Notes: generated from the sequence alone by a model not told the origin. Shown: positions 34,004 to 42,279, numbered from the stretch's first letter. The stretch: DNA of 64,000 bases from Streptomyces lincolnensis (GCF_021173675.1 NZ_JAIHON010000008.1:62001-126000); one strand, 5' to 3'. Numbers and translations are program-made.

Positions 34004-34684
34004 TCAGTCTGCGTAATCCTTGAGTTTTTCGGTATCCAGGGTGATGTTCACGGGCGCCGGGATCTCGACGGTGGCGCCCCAGGGGTAGCTGGGGGACTGC
34101 TGGTAGTGGCCGTCCTTGGGTTCGCTGAAGACGGTCACGGTGGCGTTGTCGCGGTCGATGAGGAGGTAGACGGGGATGTCGGCCTCCGCGTAGCCGACGG
34201 GTTTGTCGATGCGGTCGCGCTGGTTGGTGTCCCGGTCGTGGGAGGTGATCTCGACGGCCATGAGTGCTCCGTCTGCCTCGGACCATTCGCCGTCCCCCAC
34301 GAAGTGGTCCACCGGTGCCAGGAAACCATCCGTACGGGCACGGCCCTTGCGGTAGGCCTCAGCCCTGACGCCCCGCTCGGGCGCGAGGTCCAGGTCGGGG
34401 CGATGCTGCATGCACTGGCGTAGCAGCCACATGAAGATCGACGTGTGTTTCCCGTCCGGCATGGCCTTGACTACTACCTTTCCGTTGATGTACTCAAGCC
34501 GCACGGTTTCCGGGGCTGCGGCGGCAAGCTCCTCGAATTCGTCGACGTCGAGCGGGCCGTGCCGGACGGAGAGCCTCCCGCCGAGGAACTCCAGCCGGTT
34601 GCGCAGCTCCCTCGGAGCCCTGCGGACGAGTTCGTCGAAGTCCTCGACGGACATCTGCGGGTGCTCGGCGGTATCAGGGTTCAT
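34004..34684 (-). CDS. Uma2-family (restriction-endonuclease-fold) protein
   Basis: This 226-residue protein matches the Uma2/DUF820 pattern, a PD-(D/E)xK nuclease-like fold abundant in cyanobacteria and Streptomyces. VRLEYINGKVVVKAMPDGKHTSI is followed by TDGFLAPVDHFV and a core ALMAVEITSHDRDTNQRDRIDK, where E and the following D/K give the metal-site residues. GYAEADIPVYLLIDRD is the last strand pair. Biological role is unsettled and nuclease activity is inferred. GGAGG lies seven bases before the ATG. It is coupled to the downstream Cys/His protein, possibly as a two-gene unit. Confidence 0.82.
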   Translation of the reverse strand: MNPDTAEHPQMSVEDFDELVRRAPRELRNRLEFLGGRLSVRHGPLDVDEFEELAAAAPETVRLEYINGKVVVKAMPDGKHTSIFMWLLRQCMQHRPDLDLAPERGVRAEAYRKGRARTDGFLAPVDHFVGDGEWSEADGALMAVEITSHDRDTNQRDRIDKPVGYAEADIPVYLLIDRDNATVTVFSEPKDGHYQQSPSYPWGATVEIPAPVNITLDTEKLKDYAD

Positions 34685-34743
34685 GGCGTTGCCTCCTTCC
34701 CCCCATCGTGCCCTGGAGTGGTCTCGTCGGACCGTGGGCGCTG

Positions 34744-35616
34744 TCATACGGGTGTCCCTTCTCGTCGCCTCTGGGACATTGCGGCACGGATCTCGCCCGC
34801 GCGTGCGTGGATCTCGGGGGCGGGCAGGATCGCGGGGGAGCGTGTGGGGGCGCGTCCGGTACGGCAGCCTGCGCACACGCCCCCGGGCAGGGCCTCCGGG
34901 CGCCCGGGCAGTCCGCATTCGGCGCACTCCAGGATCCGGCGGGGAGCGGGTGCTACCTCCGGCTCCGGTGGGAGCTTCGTGGTCAGGCGGTTGCGGATCA
35001 GGGCGGCCGGGTGGTGGACCGGGGTGGGCAGGCCGGTGGTCAGGGCGCGGAGCACGTCCGTGTCGGTGGCGCCGCGTGCGTACCACTCGGTGACGAGCGG
35101 GGCGAGGGCGGCACAGTCCGCGGCGGAGAGCGAGAGCGTGGGGGCCTCGCGACCGAGGGCGGCGAGGAGGATGTGGGCGCGGGAACGGGTGGGTGCGCTC
35201 TGTGGGGGTTCTTTCGGTACGTCGCCTCTGGTGAACGCCGCCCACCAGTCATCCTCGTGTGCGGTGCGCGAGAACCACGATCGGGTGATCCAGCGGGTAC
35301 CGCCGTCGGCGGCGGTCAGATGTTCGCGTCCCCGGCGCAAGTGCCCTGCGCGCTGGAGGTTGTTGAGGGCGGTCCGCAGGGCGCACTGTCCGTAGGGCAG
35401 CTCCTTGGCCAGCGTCTTTACGGAGATGTCGGCGCCCTCGGGGAGGCGGTCCACGTAGGCGGCGATGGCGGCTTCGCGGGGTGGGAGGTGCGCGAAGTCG
35501 TGCGCGGTGCGGGGATGTTGGGCCGGCGCGGTGCGTTTTCCGTAGCCCGGTTTGGCCATCGGGTGCGGGGTCGCGTGCGCGGGCAGGGGCATACCACTAA
35601 AGTTGGCGTCAGCCAC
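34744..35616 (-). CDS. Putative DNA-binding protein with winged-helix and zinc-ribbon segments
   Basis: This protein of about 290 residues resembles Streptomyces helix-turn-helix proteins. Residues about 25-100 (AAIAAYVDRLPEGADISVKTLAKELPYGQCALRTALNNLQRAGHL region) read as a replication-initiator-like winged helix. CAECGLPGRPEALPGGVCAGC near residue 240 is a C-x2-C...C-x2-C ribbon. The role is unknown; such genes are common in Streptomyces accessory regions. The start is uncertain: GTG 35616, with AGGAAA about ten bases upstream, or ATG 35592. A strong hairpin lies just upstream. Confidence 0.6.
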   Translation of the reverse strand: MADANFSGMPLPAHATPHPMAKPGYGKRTAPAQHPRTAHDFAHLPPREAAIAAYVDRLPEGADISVKTLAKELPYGQCALRTALNNLQRAGHLRRGREHLTAADGGTRWITRSWFSRTAHEDDWWAAFTRGDVPKEPPQSAPTRSRAHILLAALGREAPTLSLSAADCAALAPLVTEWYARGATDTDVLRALTTGLPTPVHHPAALIRNRLTTKLPPEPEVAPAPRRILECAECGLPGRPEALPGGVCAGCRTGRAPTRSPAILPAPEIHARAGEIRAAMSQRRREGTPV

Positions 35617-35645
35617 GGGATCACGTTTCCTGATCTCGGCGGTTA

Positions 35646-35681
35646 AGCCCCCGCAGGTGTTGCTAGCGCCTGGCGGGGGCT
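35646..35681 (-). terminator. Hairpin between the STAND-WD40 gene and the DNA-binding gene
   Basis: agcccccgc and gcgggggct form a perfect 9-bp stem, extended inward by AGG/CCT with one unpaired base. It lies 146 bp after the stop of the STAND-WD40 gene and 30 bp before the next start, so it may be a terminator of the first or an attenuator of the second. Confidence 0.6.
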
Positions 35682-35826
35682 GTTCGTTATGCGGGCACGC
35701 TAGAGGATCGTCACCCTGCGTGGCAAACCGGATGCGGCGCGTCAACTCGCCGGGTGGGAGGGCGGGTTGAGGCCCTCCACCCATTCCTTGAAAACAGGGC
35801 TCGGAGTTCGGGGCTTGAGCTTCGGG

Positions 35827-38742
35827 TCAGGTGTGGCGGGGGCAGGGTGGGGTGTAGTCGAGGCGGGGGAAGTGGCGGGACCACTGGGCGCGGGTGATGG
35901 TGCCGGGGAAGTGGTCGCAGGCGTTGGTGAGTACCCGGTCGAGGTCCGTGTGCCAGATCTGGACGCTGCGGTGGGCGGTCACGGTGAGGAACAGGCCGTG
36001 CGTGGTGAGGTGGCGGACCTCCTTGACCGTGCCGCGGGGGTTGGTGAGGTGGGCCAGCGGGGCGGGGCGGGCGCGGTCGGTCACGTCCCAGACGTTCACC
36101 ACGCCGTCCACTCCGACGGTGACCGCGGTGCGGCCGTGGGAGGCGAAGGCGACGCCGGCGACGATGTCGGCGTGTCTCACCAGCTCGCCCAGTCGCCGGT
36201 GCCGGGGAAGACCGCCGATGTCCCACAGCCGTGCCGTGTGGTCGTCGCTCCCGCTCAGCAGGGTGCGGCCGTCCGGACTGTAGGCGAGGGCGTCCACGAA
36301 GTGCCGGTGTCCCTTGAGGACGGCGACGGGGGTGGCGTGGCGCGGGTCGGTGACGTCCCAGACGCGGATGGTGCGGTCGTCGGAGCCCGAGGCCAGGGTC
36401 CTTCCGTCGGGGCTGAAGGTCACGGGTTTGACGTTGGCGGTGTGGCCGACGAGCCTGTCGAGCCTGCGGGGACGTGCTGGGTCGGTGATGTCCCAGAGGT
36501 GGAGGACGTCGTCGTAACCGCTGGTGGCGGCCAGTCGGCCGTCGTGGCGCACGGCGAGGGAGTAGACGGCTTCGGTGTGCCCCGTGGGCCGCTTGCACAA
36601 CAGGGTGGGACGGCGCGGGTCGGTCACGTCCCACAGCCGGAGCGTGTGGTCACTGCCCACGCCGACCAGCGTGTCGCCGTGCGGGGTGAACTCGATTCCG
36701 TTCAGGGCGAATTCGCGGGTGTCGATGGCGCCGAGCCGACGGGGCCGGCGTGGATCGCTCAGGTCCCACAGGACGATCTGCGCCTGGTCGGCCATGGCCA
36801 GGGTGCGGCCGTCGGCGGTCACGGCCGGTGTGTGCCCGGTCGGCCGGGGGTCGGTCGACGCGATGGACAGGGTGCTGAGCAGGGCGTCCCGGGTGCGGCC
36901 CTGCGGGGCCTGGCGGTAGGCGGCCAGCGCGATCGGGACGGCCAGTGACGGATTGCTCGGGCTGAGGCGCACGGCCTCGTCGGCGGCCCGCAGGATCACG
37001 GCCTCGTTGCGCTGCCGTGTGATGGTGCCCTGCGCCTGTACGGCGAAACCGGCGGCGGCCACGGCACACACCAGCAGGACGACCAGGGCGCCGACCAGCC
37101 TGCGCAGCCGACGCAGTCGGCGGCCCTCGCGCTGCCGCTCCTGCCGTGCCGCCGACTCGCAGGCGTCGAGGAAGGCGCGTTCCCGCGCGGTCAGCGCCCG
37201 CGGCGGGAGGTCCTTCGCGGCGGCGAGGCGTACCCCGCGGTACAGGAGGTCGGGGTCGCGGTCCAGGGACTCCCAGAGCGTGGTGGCCTCGGTCAGCGCG
37301 CGTCGCAGACGTTCCTGGTCGCGGTCCTCCTCCAGCCAGTCGCCGAGCCGGGGCCAGCAGCGGATCAGCGCCTCGTGGGCGATCTCCACATGGTCACCGT
37401 CGACCGTCAGCAGCCGGGCCCGGGTCGCCTGTTCCAGGACGGTCCCGGTGTCGGGACCGTCGTCGAGTTCCTGGCGCGGCACCCGGCGTTTGGTGTCCTC
37501 GGTGCCCTCGCCCAGCGCGACGAGCCGCAGGAACAGCCGTCGCGCGGCCCACCGCCCGCTGTCGCCCAGGGCGTGGTGGAACGCCTCGGCGGTCTGGGCG
37601 AGCGCCCCCTCGAAGCCGCCCGCCGCACGGTATCCGGCCAGCGTGAGGGCGTTGCCCCGCCGTCGGCCCCAGGTCTCCAGCAGTGCGTGCGACAGCAGGG
37701 GCAGGGCTCCCGGCCGGCCGTGGGCCTCGGCCGTGAGGCCGGTCAGCAGGGCGCTCTCGACGGTGAGCCGGGAGCGGGCGGCCGGCTGGACGATCGCCGC
37801 CCGCAACTCCTCGACGGTCATCGGGCCGACGGGACGGTGGGCGTGGGGCAGGACGTCGACGAGGCCGGGCAGCCGTGTGCAGTGCGTGTAGAAGTCGGAC
37901 CGTACGGCGATGGCGACCCGGGTGCGGCTGTCGGGGGCCTGCGCCGCGTGCAGGAGCGCGGCGAGGAACCGCTCCCTTTCCCGCGGGTCGCGGCAGACCG
38001 TGAACACCTCCTCGAACTGGTCCACGACGACGAGCAGTTCGTCCGCGGTGGAGCCCGCCTCCTGCTCCCGCGCGAGGATCTGCCGCACCAGCCGGTGGAA
38101 GGTGTGCGGCTCGGCGGCGAGTCCGTCGCGCACCTCGCCGGGGGCGGCCCCGGCACGGGCCGCCAGCCGGACGGCGCATTCCTCCAGCGGATGCGGGCCG
38201 GGTGTGAAGACCAGTGAGGAAACACCGGGAAAAGCGGGAAGCACACCCGCGCGCAGCACCGACGACTTTCCGGATCCGGATGCCCCGAACAAGACAAGAA
38301 GCCGTTTTTCCTTCAGATGTTCGACAAGGGTGGCGGTGAGTTTCTCGCGTCCGAAGAAAACACCGGCGTCGGCCTCTCCGAAAGCCGCCAGACCGACATA
38401 CGGCGGCTTGGCGCCACCGCTTCTCCGGTCCTCGGGGCCGGTCTCGGCCGATGCGCCCGCGTCGGTGCCCGCGCCTGTGCACGCGTCGGCCGTCCGTTGC
38501 CAGATCAGCTTCCATTCCCGCTCGTCACCGCCGCAGGCGCGGACGTAGGCGAGGGTGACGGCCAGGCTGGGCAGCTGCCGTCCCGCCGCGGCCGAGGACA
38601 GCGACGCGATCGAATAATGCGCGTCCCGTGCGAGGTCCCGGTAGGTGGGAGAACCGGCCTGTTCCCGCAGTTTCCGTAAGCGTGCCGCGAATTCGAACAA
38701 TGGACCGCCGTCCGGGTCCAAAGGAATCTCTCCCCGTGGCAC
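35827..38742 (-). CDS. HTH-nSTAND1 NTPase-transmembrane-WD40 protein
   Basis: This 971-residue multidomain protein has four parts. Residues 15-75 are an XRE-like helix-turn-helix (YRDLARDAHYSIASLSSAAAG). Residues 113-450 are a novel-STAND NTPase that starts PYVGLAAFGEADAGVFFGRE, with Walker A GASGSGKS at 153-160 and Walker B LLVVVDQFEE at 236-245. A single hydrophobic helix is at 545-567. Seven WD-type blades run from about 590 to the end, each with WD(V/L/I)TD-like ends. STAND proteins switch on ligand sensing by the repeat domain and NTP-driven oligomerisation. Roles include signalling and phage defence; which applies here is unknown. The GTG start follows a G-rich site. Confidence 0.85.
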   Translation of the reverse strand: MPRGEIPLDPDGGPLFEFAARLRKLREQAGSPTYRDLARDAHYSIASLSSAAAGRQLPSLAVTLAYVRACGGDEREWKLIWQRTADACTGAGTDAGASAETGPEDRRSGGAKPPYVGLAAFGEADAGVFFGREKLTATLVEHLKEKRLLVLFGASGSGKSSVLRAGVLPAFPGVSSLVFTPGPHPLEECAVRLAARAGAAPGEVRDGLAAEPHTFHRLVRQILAREQEAGSTADELLVVVDQFEEVFTVCRDPRERERFLAALLHAAQAPDSRTRVAIAVRSDFYTHCTRLPGLVDVLPHAHRPVGPMTVEELRAAIVQPAARSRLTVESALLTGLTAEAHGRPGALPLLSHALLETWGRRRGNALTLAGYRAAGGFEGALAQTAEAFHHALGDSGRWAARRLFLRLVALGEGTEDTKRRVPRQELDDGPDTGTVLEQATRARLLTVDGDHVEIAHEALIRCWPRLGDWLEEDRDQERLRRALTEATTLWESLDRDPDLLYRGVRLAAAKDLPPRALTARERAFLDACESAARQERQREGRRLRRLRRLVGALVVLLVCAVAAAGFAVQAQGTITRQRNEAVILRAADEAVRLSPSNPSLAVPIALAAYRQAPQGRTRDALLSTLSIASTDPRPTGHTPAVTADGRTLAMADQAQIVLWDLSDPRRPRRLGAIDTREFALNGIEFTPHGDTLVGVGSDHTLRLWDVTDPRRPTLLCKRPTGHTEAVYSLAVRHDGRLAATSGYDDVLHLWDITDPARPRRLDRLVGHTANVKPVTFSPDGRTLASGSDDRTIRVWDVTDPRHATPVAVLKGHRHFVDALAYSPDGRTLLSGSDDHTARLWDIGGLPRHRRLGELVRHADIVAGVAFASHGRTAVTVGVDGVVNVWDVTDRARPAPLAHLTNPRGTVKEVRHLTTHGLFLTVTAHRSVQIWHTDLDRVLTNACDHFPGTITRAQWSRHFPRLDYTPPCPRHT

Positions 38743-38787
38743 ACGCCCACCCCTTCCCCCTGGTCACACGGATTGTTCGGCATCCGT

Positions 38788-38819
38788 TTGTTCAGCTTCG
38801 GGCGACCGGTCTTGAACAA
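38788..38819. promoter_or_regulatory. Inverted repeat in the divergent promoter of the STAND-WD40 and SH3 genes
   Basis: TTGTTCA at 38788-38794 and TGAACAA at 38813-38819 are perfect complements 18 bases apart; a further TTGTTC lies at 38773-38778. The gap of 150 bp is locally rich in A+T. Because the STAND protein itself has a helix-turn-helix domain, autoregulation is an attractive but untested idea. Confidence 0.45.
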
Positions 38820-38892
38820 CAGATTAGCGGCTACAAACGGTGCATCGGGTCCCGCACCGAGGACCCGGCAACGAACGGAAAAGAGAAATCCC

Positions 38893-39216
38893 ATGCAGAA
38901 GCGCATGCTGGCCGCGGCCGCTCTGATCAGCGGAGTCGTACTGATCGCCGGGCCGCTGGCACAGACCGGGCAGGCCACGGAGGCCTCCGGCTCGGCCTCA
39001 GCTCCCGCCTCCGTCGTGCGGCAGGACCTCGTCTGCACCGTGAACGACGACGGGGTCAACTTCCGCGGCGGGCCCGGCACCAACTACCCGGTCCTCGGCA
39101 AGGTGAACAGGGGGGACCAGCTCATCTACCGTGACTACGACGGTCGCTGGATCATGGGCGACCTGGTGGGCGGCCCCACCGGCGTCTGGATCTACGACTC
39201 CTACCTCGACTGCTGA
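38893..39216 (+). CDS. Small secreted SH3b-domain protein
   Basis: This 107-residue protein starts with a clear Sec signal peptide (MQKRMLAAAALISGVVL, cleavage likely after GQA near residue 29). It continues with a bacterial SH3 domain: GVNFRGGPGTNYPVLGKVNRGDQL, then WIMGDLV. Cys residues in DLVCTV and in the last position (YLDC) could form a disulfide tying the ends together. Such domains often bind cell wall; with no catalytic domain it may be a ligand or signal. It is divergent from the STAND-WD40 gene and ends in a terminator. Confidence 0.82.
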   Translation: MQKRMLAAAALISGVVLIAGPLAQTGQATEASGSASAPASVVRQDLVCTVNDDGVNFRGGPGTNYPVLGKVNRGDQLIYRDYDGRWIMGDLVGGPTGVWIYDSYLDC

Positions 39217-39238
39217 CGGCACGGCCCGTCGGCCCACG

Positions 39239-39267
39239 GGGCACCGCCACTTCGCGTGGCGGTGCCC
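39239..39267 (+). terminator. Terminator after the SH3 gene
   Basis: gggcaccgccac and gtggcggtgccc form a perfect 12-bp stem with loop ttcgc, starting 22 bases after the stop codon. Confidence 0.88.
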
Positions 39268-39353
39268 ACCCTGGCAGTTCTCAGGGTCACGACGTCCCTG
39301 GCGATCCCTACGCTTCGAGGCGCTGACTCGGGTGCGACTACAGAGGGGATCAC

Positions 39354-39827
39354 ATGAGATCGACAAGGCTCAGGAATCGGGCGGCCGCGATGGTCGCGAC
39401 GATGGTCGCCGCAGTCCTCGTTCCACTGGCGGCGCAGGCACCGGCACAGGCGGCCACGAACGGTGCGACCGGAACGGCCGCGTGGACACCGCAGATCTAC
39501 CCGCTGTTCTCCGGCGAGTGGGTGCAGCGGAACGTGTCGAACGACAATCGGAACGCGGCGCTGGTCGCGTGCTCCTTGGCATCCGGGATCGCCTGCGTGT
39601 CGGCCGGCCAGGGCGACGGCAAACACAGCGTCTTCCACCTGTTCAAGTGCGATACGCGGTCACTCTCGAACTTCGTCGACGCGCTCGCCGTTCGCAACAA
39701 CCAGACCGGCGGGGCCCAGGTCCACTTCTGGGGGCCCAGGTACTCCACCAAGATCCCCGCGAACGGCGTGATCACCACGGTGCCGGACTACGCGACGTAC
39801 GACTTCAACCGCCTCGACATCTGCTGA
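39354..39827 (+). CDS. Small secreted protein of unknown function
   Basis: This 157-residue protein has a Sec signal peptide of about 34 residues (basic start MRSTRLRNR, hydrophobic core, QAPAQAA cleavage site). The mature part of about 123 residues has Cys in VACSL, GIACVS, LFKCD and the final residue, enough for two disulfides. It contains aromatic strands such as HSVFHLF and AQVHFWGPRYS. No family was recognised; size and disulfides are like secreted inhibitors, toxins or binding proteins. No clear ribosome site beyond GAGGGG about ten bases before the ATG. It has the same orientation as the SH3 gene but a terminator lies between. Confidence 0.7.
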   Translation: MRSTRLRNRAAAMVATMVAAVLVPLAAQAPAQAATNGATGTAAWTPQIYPLFSGEWVQRNVSNDNRNAALVACSLASGIACVSAGQGDGKHSVFHLFKCDTRSLSNFVDALAVRNNQTGGAQVHFWGPRYSTKIPANGVITTVPDYATYDFNRLDIC

Positions 39828-39841
39828 CGTGGCTTCCGCGC

Positions 39842-40048
39842 CTAGGGTGCCTTCACCGCTTCGAGGAACGCGGACCATGCCTCCGGCCGGAACGCGAGCT
39901 TCGGGCCTTGAGGGTGCTTGGAGTCGCGGACGGGGATGACGGTGGGGTTGCCGGCGGCGACTTCGAGGCAGTTGCCGCCGCTGCCTCCGCTGTAGCTGGA
40001 CTTGTGCCAGGTGGCGGTGTCCAGGTCGTACTCAGGGATGCTCCTCAT
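39842..40048 (-). CDS. DUF397 small protein, partner of the upstream regulator
   Basis: This is a 68-residue DUF397 protein: ATWHKSSYSGGSGGNCLEVAA, then VPVRDSK-like VIPVRDSKHPQGP and FRPEAWSAFLEAVK, the complete family pattern. DUF397 genes in Streptomyces nearly always follow a Scr1-type XRE regulator, and the pair behaves as a regulatory or toxin-antitoxin-like module. Here the start overlaps the end of that regulator gene by 17 bases, so translation is coupled. Confidence 0.9.
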   Translation of the reverse strand: MRSIPEYDLDTATWHKSSYSGGSGGNCLEVAAGNPTVIPVRDSKHPQGPKLAFRPEAWSAFLEAVKAP

Positions 40049-40871
40049 GGGCGTAATCCTGCGCCACTGCCTCGATCAGGACCAGGGAATTCCGTGGGGA
40101 GAGCGCGGAGGCTGTGAGCAGCTCGTAGGTGAGCCGTTGGTGCCTGACGGTGGCGGGGTCGTCCTCCAGACGTCCGGTGCCGACACCCTCGAAGTAGGCG
40201 AGCGGGGGTGCGTTTTCGAAGTCCATCAGCTTGACGGAGCCCTCCATCGCGGGATGCGCTCCGGCATCGAAGGGCAACACCTGCACGATCACCCTGTTCC
40301 GCCGGATCAGGCCCGCGATGTGCTGCAACGCCTCCGACATCACCGTGGGTCCGCCGGTCGCCCGACGTAGAGCGGACTCGTCCATCACCACCCACAACAA
40401 CGGCTCTGTTGGGTCGGCGAGGAGGCGGGCCCGTTCCACGCGTGCGGACACCACCTCCTCGATCGCCTCGTCCGGAGCTGTCGGTTGGTAGGCCCGACAG
40501 ACGGCGCGTGCGTATGCCGTTGTCTGCAGCAGGCCTGGGATCAGGAGCTGTGAGTACTCCCTGATTTCCTTGGCCGTGCTCTCCGCCTCCGCCGCCTCGG
40601 CGAAGTGATCCGGATACCGCGACCTCGCCGCCGCCCCACAGTTCCGCCGGAAGAAGTCCCCCGTGTCCAGGACCTCGTCCAGCGACCGCGCGTACTCCGG
40701 GAGCATCCGCCGCGTGCCCGCCTCCAGTTGGCCGATGAACGAGCCGCTGACGAACAGCCGTTGGCCCAGTTCGTCCTGGCTCAGTCCCGCCTTCTCTCTC
40801 GCGTGGCGCAGCTCCGCGCCGAGGAGGGCGCGGGGGGACGATGACGGGTCCAGGTCCTTCGGTCCTGCCAT
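40032..40871 (-). CDS. Scr1-family XRE transcriptional regulator (DUF5753)
   Basis: This is a 279-residue protein. Residues about 18-75 form a helix-turn-helix (LRHAREKAGLSQDELGQRLFVSGSFIGQLEAG). The remainder is the DUF5753 region, beginning EIREYSQLLIPGLLQTTAYARA and including VVMDESALRR and VQVLPFDAGAHPAMEGS. This is the WhiJ/AbaA-OrfA type regulator family that pairs with DUF397 proteins and affects development and antibiotic production in Streptomyces; its own target is unknown. ATG 40871 has GGGAG about seven bases upstream; the first 24 codons of the longer frame are not needed. Confidence 0.9.
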   Translation of the reverse strand: MAGPKDLDPSSSPRALLGAELRHAREKAGLSQDELGQRLFVSGSFIGQLEAGTRRMLPEYARSLDEVLDTGDFFRRNCGAAARSRYPDHFAEAAEAESTAKEIREYSQLLIPGLLQTTAYARAVCRAYQPTAPDEAIEEVVSARVERARLLADPTEPLLWVVMDESALRRATGGPTVMSEALQHIAGLIRRNRVIVQVLPFDAGAHPAMEGSVKLMDFENAPPLAYFEGVGTGRLEDDPATVRHQRLTYELLTASALSPRNSLVLIEAVAQDYAHEEHP

Positions 40872-40985
40872 GGGTGACTCCCGGTCCAACGGACGATGTT
40901 GTTGGGGTGTTGTATCTGGCCAGGTTAGGGGCGTCGCGGACACGCTGTGTAGGGAATCGGCAACTCAGTGTGGAGGTGGCGGGAG

Positions 40986-41384
40986 ATGGTCGTGCGGTCG
41001 ACCGAGGAAGTGCTGGAGGTGTTGAGGGCGGCGCTGGTGGGTGCGGGGGTCGTGCTCCCGTCCCTGGACGTCGACCCCGTCACGGCGGCCGGTGACGAGC
41101 CGTTCCCCCTGGTCAGCCTCGGCAGGTGCAACGTGCGGACGGCGGAGCGGCTGGCGTCGGTGCTGCGCGGGGAGCGGCCGGCCGTGGGGGCGCAGGTGGT
41201 CGACGTGCGGGACGGGCGGATCGGGGAGGTCATGGGGCACGTCGGGGGCAGGGTGCAGCTGAGGCCCGTGGGCGGGGGCAGGGAGTGGGACTGTCTGCCG
41301 GAGGAGACCGGGCCCGCGCCGCGCGCGGAGGTGCTGCGGGCGCGGGTGCGGCAGATCAACGGGGAGGGGCGGCTGCCTCAGTGA
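40986..41384 (+). CDS. Hypothetical protein (132 aa)
   Basis: Unrecognised family. The N-terminal half is helical (RSTEEVLEVLRAALVGAGVVLPSLDVD). The second half has strands and a repeated Val/Gly/Arg pattern (EVMGHVGGRVQLRPVGGGREWDCLPEE). No signal or membrane segment. ATG 40986 has GGAGG nine bases upstream; a GTG at 40968 is in frame. It is divergent from the Scr1 regulator and its stop overlaps the convergent aldo/keto reductase by seven bases. Genes of this size are often found beside DUF397/Scr1 pairs, so it may belong to that module; this is inference. Confidence 0.65.
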   Translation: MVVRSTEEVLEVLRAALVGAGVVLPSLDVDPVTAAGDEPFPLVSLGRCNVRTAERLASVLRGERPAVGAQVVDVRDGRIGEVMGHVGGRVQLRPVGGGREWDCLPEETGPAPRAEVLRARVRQINGEGRLPQ

Positions 41385-42226
41385 GCCGCCTCGTCCAGCC
41401 TGTCCAGACGGGCGAGTTGGGCCGGGGTGAGGGTCAGGTTCGCCGCCGCCACGTTCTCCTCCAGGTGCGCGAGGGTCGCCGTACCGGGGATCGGAAGGAT
41501 CACCGGCGAGTGGGCGAGGAGCCAGGCCAGGGCGACCTGGGTCGGGGTGGCGTCCAGCTCGGAGGCGATGGCGGTGATGTCGGGGTTCGCGTCCGCCGCG
41601 CCCGGCGCCAGCGGGCGCCAGGGGAGGAACGCGATGCCGGCCGCCTCGCAGGCCTTGAGGACGGGCTCGTGCTCGCGGCGGTCGAGGAGGTTGTAGCGGT
41701 TCTGGACGCTGGCGATGTCCACGATCGAGCGGGCCTCGTCCAGTTCGGCGACCGTGACCTCGGACAGGCCGATGTGGCCCACCTTGCCCTCTGCCCGCAG
41801 GTCACGGAGGGCGCCGATCTGGTCGGGGAGCGGGGTGTCCGGGTCGAGGCGGTGGAGTTGGAGCAGCTCGATACGGTCGACGCGCAGACGTCGTAGCGCG
41901 TTGTCCACCTGGGCGCGGAGGGCGGCGGGGCGGCCGTCCAGGCACCACTCGCCCGCCGGTGAGAGGGCGGGGCCGACCTTGGTGGTGACGAGCAGGTCGG
42001 CGGGGTACGGGTGGAGCGCCTCGGCCAGGAGCTCTTCGTTGGCTCCCCAGCCGTACATGTAGGCCGTGTCGATGAGTGTGACCCCGAGTTCGACGGCTCG
42101 CCGGGCCAGCTGGATGGATCGTGCTCGCGCGTCCGCCGGTTCCGTCGGCAAGCGCATCGCGCCGAATCCGAGCCGCCGTACTTCGAGATCCCCGCCGATG
42201 CGGAAGGTGGGCGTGGGCGTGGTCAT
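41378..42226 (-). CDS. Aldo/keto reductase
   Basis: This 282-residue NADPH-dependent TIM barrel reduces carbonyls. LGFGAMRLPTE, then the catalytic Asp and Tyr in TLIDTAYMYGWGANEELL, the Lys in LLVTTKVG and the His in LLQLHRLDPDTP complete the tetrad. ILPIPGTATLAHLEENV binds the cofactor phosphate. Substrate unknown. GGGGGAGA lies about seven bases before the ATG. Confidence 0.9.
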   Translation of the reverse strand: MTTPTPTFRIGGDLEVRRLGFGAMRLPTEPADARARSIQLARRAVELGVTLIDTAYMYGWGANEELLAEALHPYPADLLVTTKVGPALSPAGEWCLDGRPAALRAQVDNALRRLRVDRIELLQLHRLDPDTPLPDQIGALRDLRAEGKVGHIGLSEVTVAELDEARSIVDIASVQNRYNLLDRREHEPVLKACEAAGIAFLPWRPLAPGAADANPDITAIASELDATPTQVALAWLLAHSPVILPIPGTATLAHLEENVAAANLTLTPAQLARLDRLDEAAH

Positions 42227-42279
42227 ATGGTGTCTCCCCCTGTCGAACACCCACGCTAACAAGCCGAGTTGGCGAGTGG

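Noticed and set aside
35617..35784. Upstream extension of the DNA-binding protein gene to 35784
   Set aside because: It would translate a strong hairpin and has no ribosome site; GTG 35616 or ATG 35592 are better.
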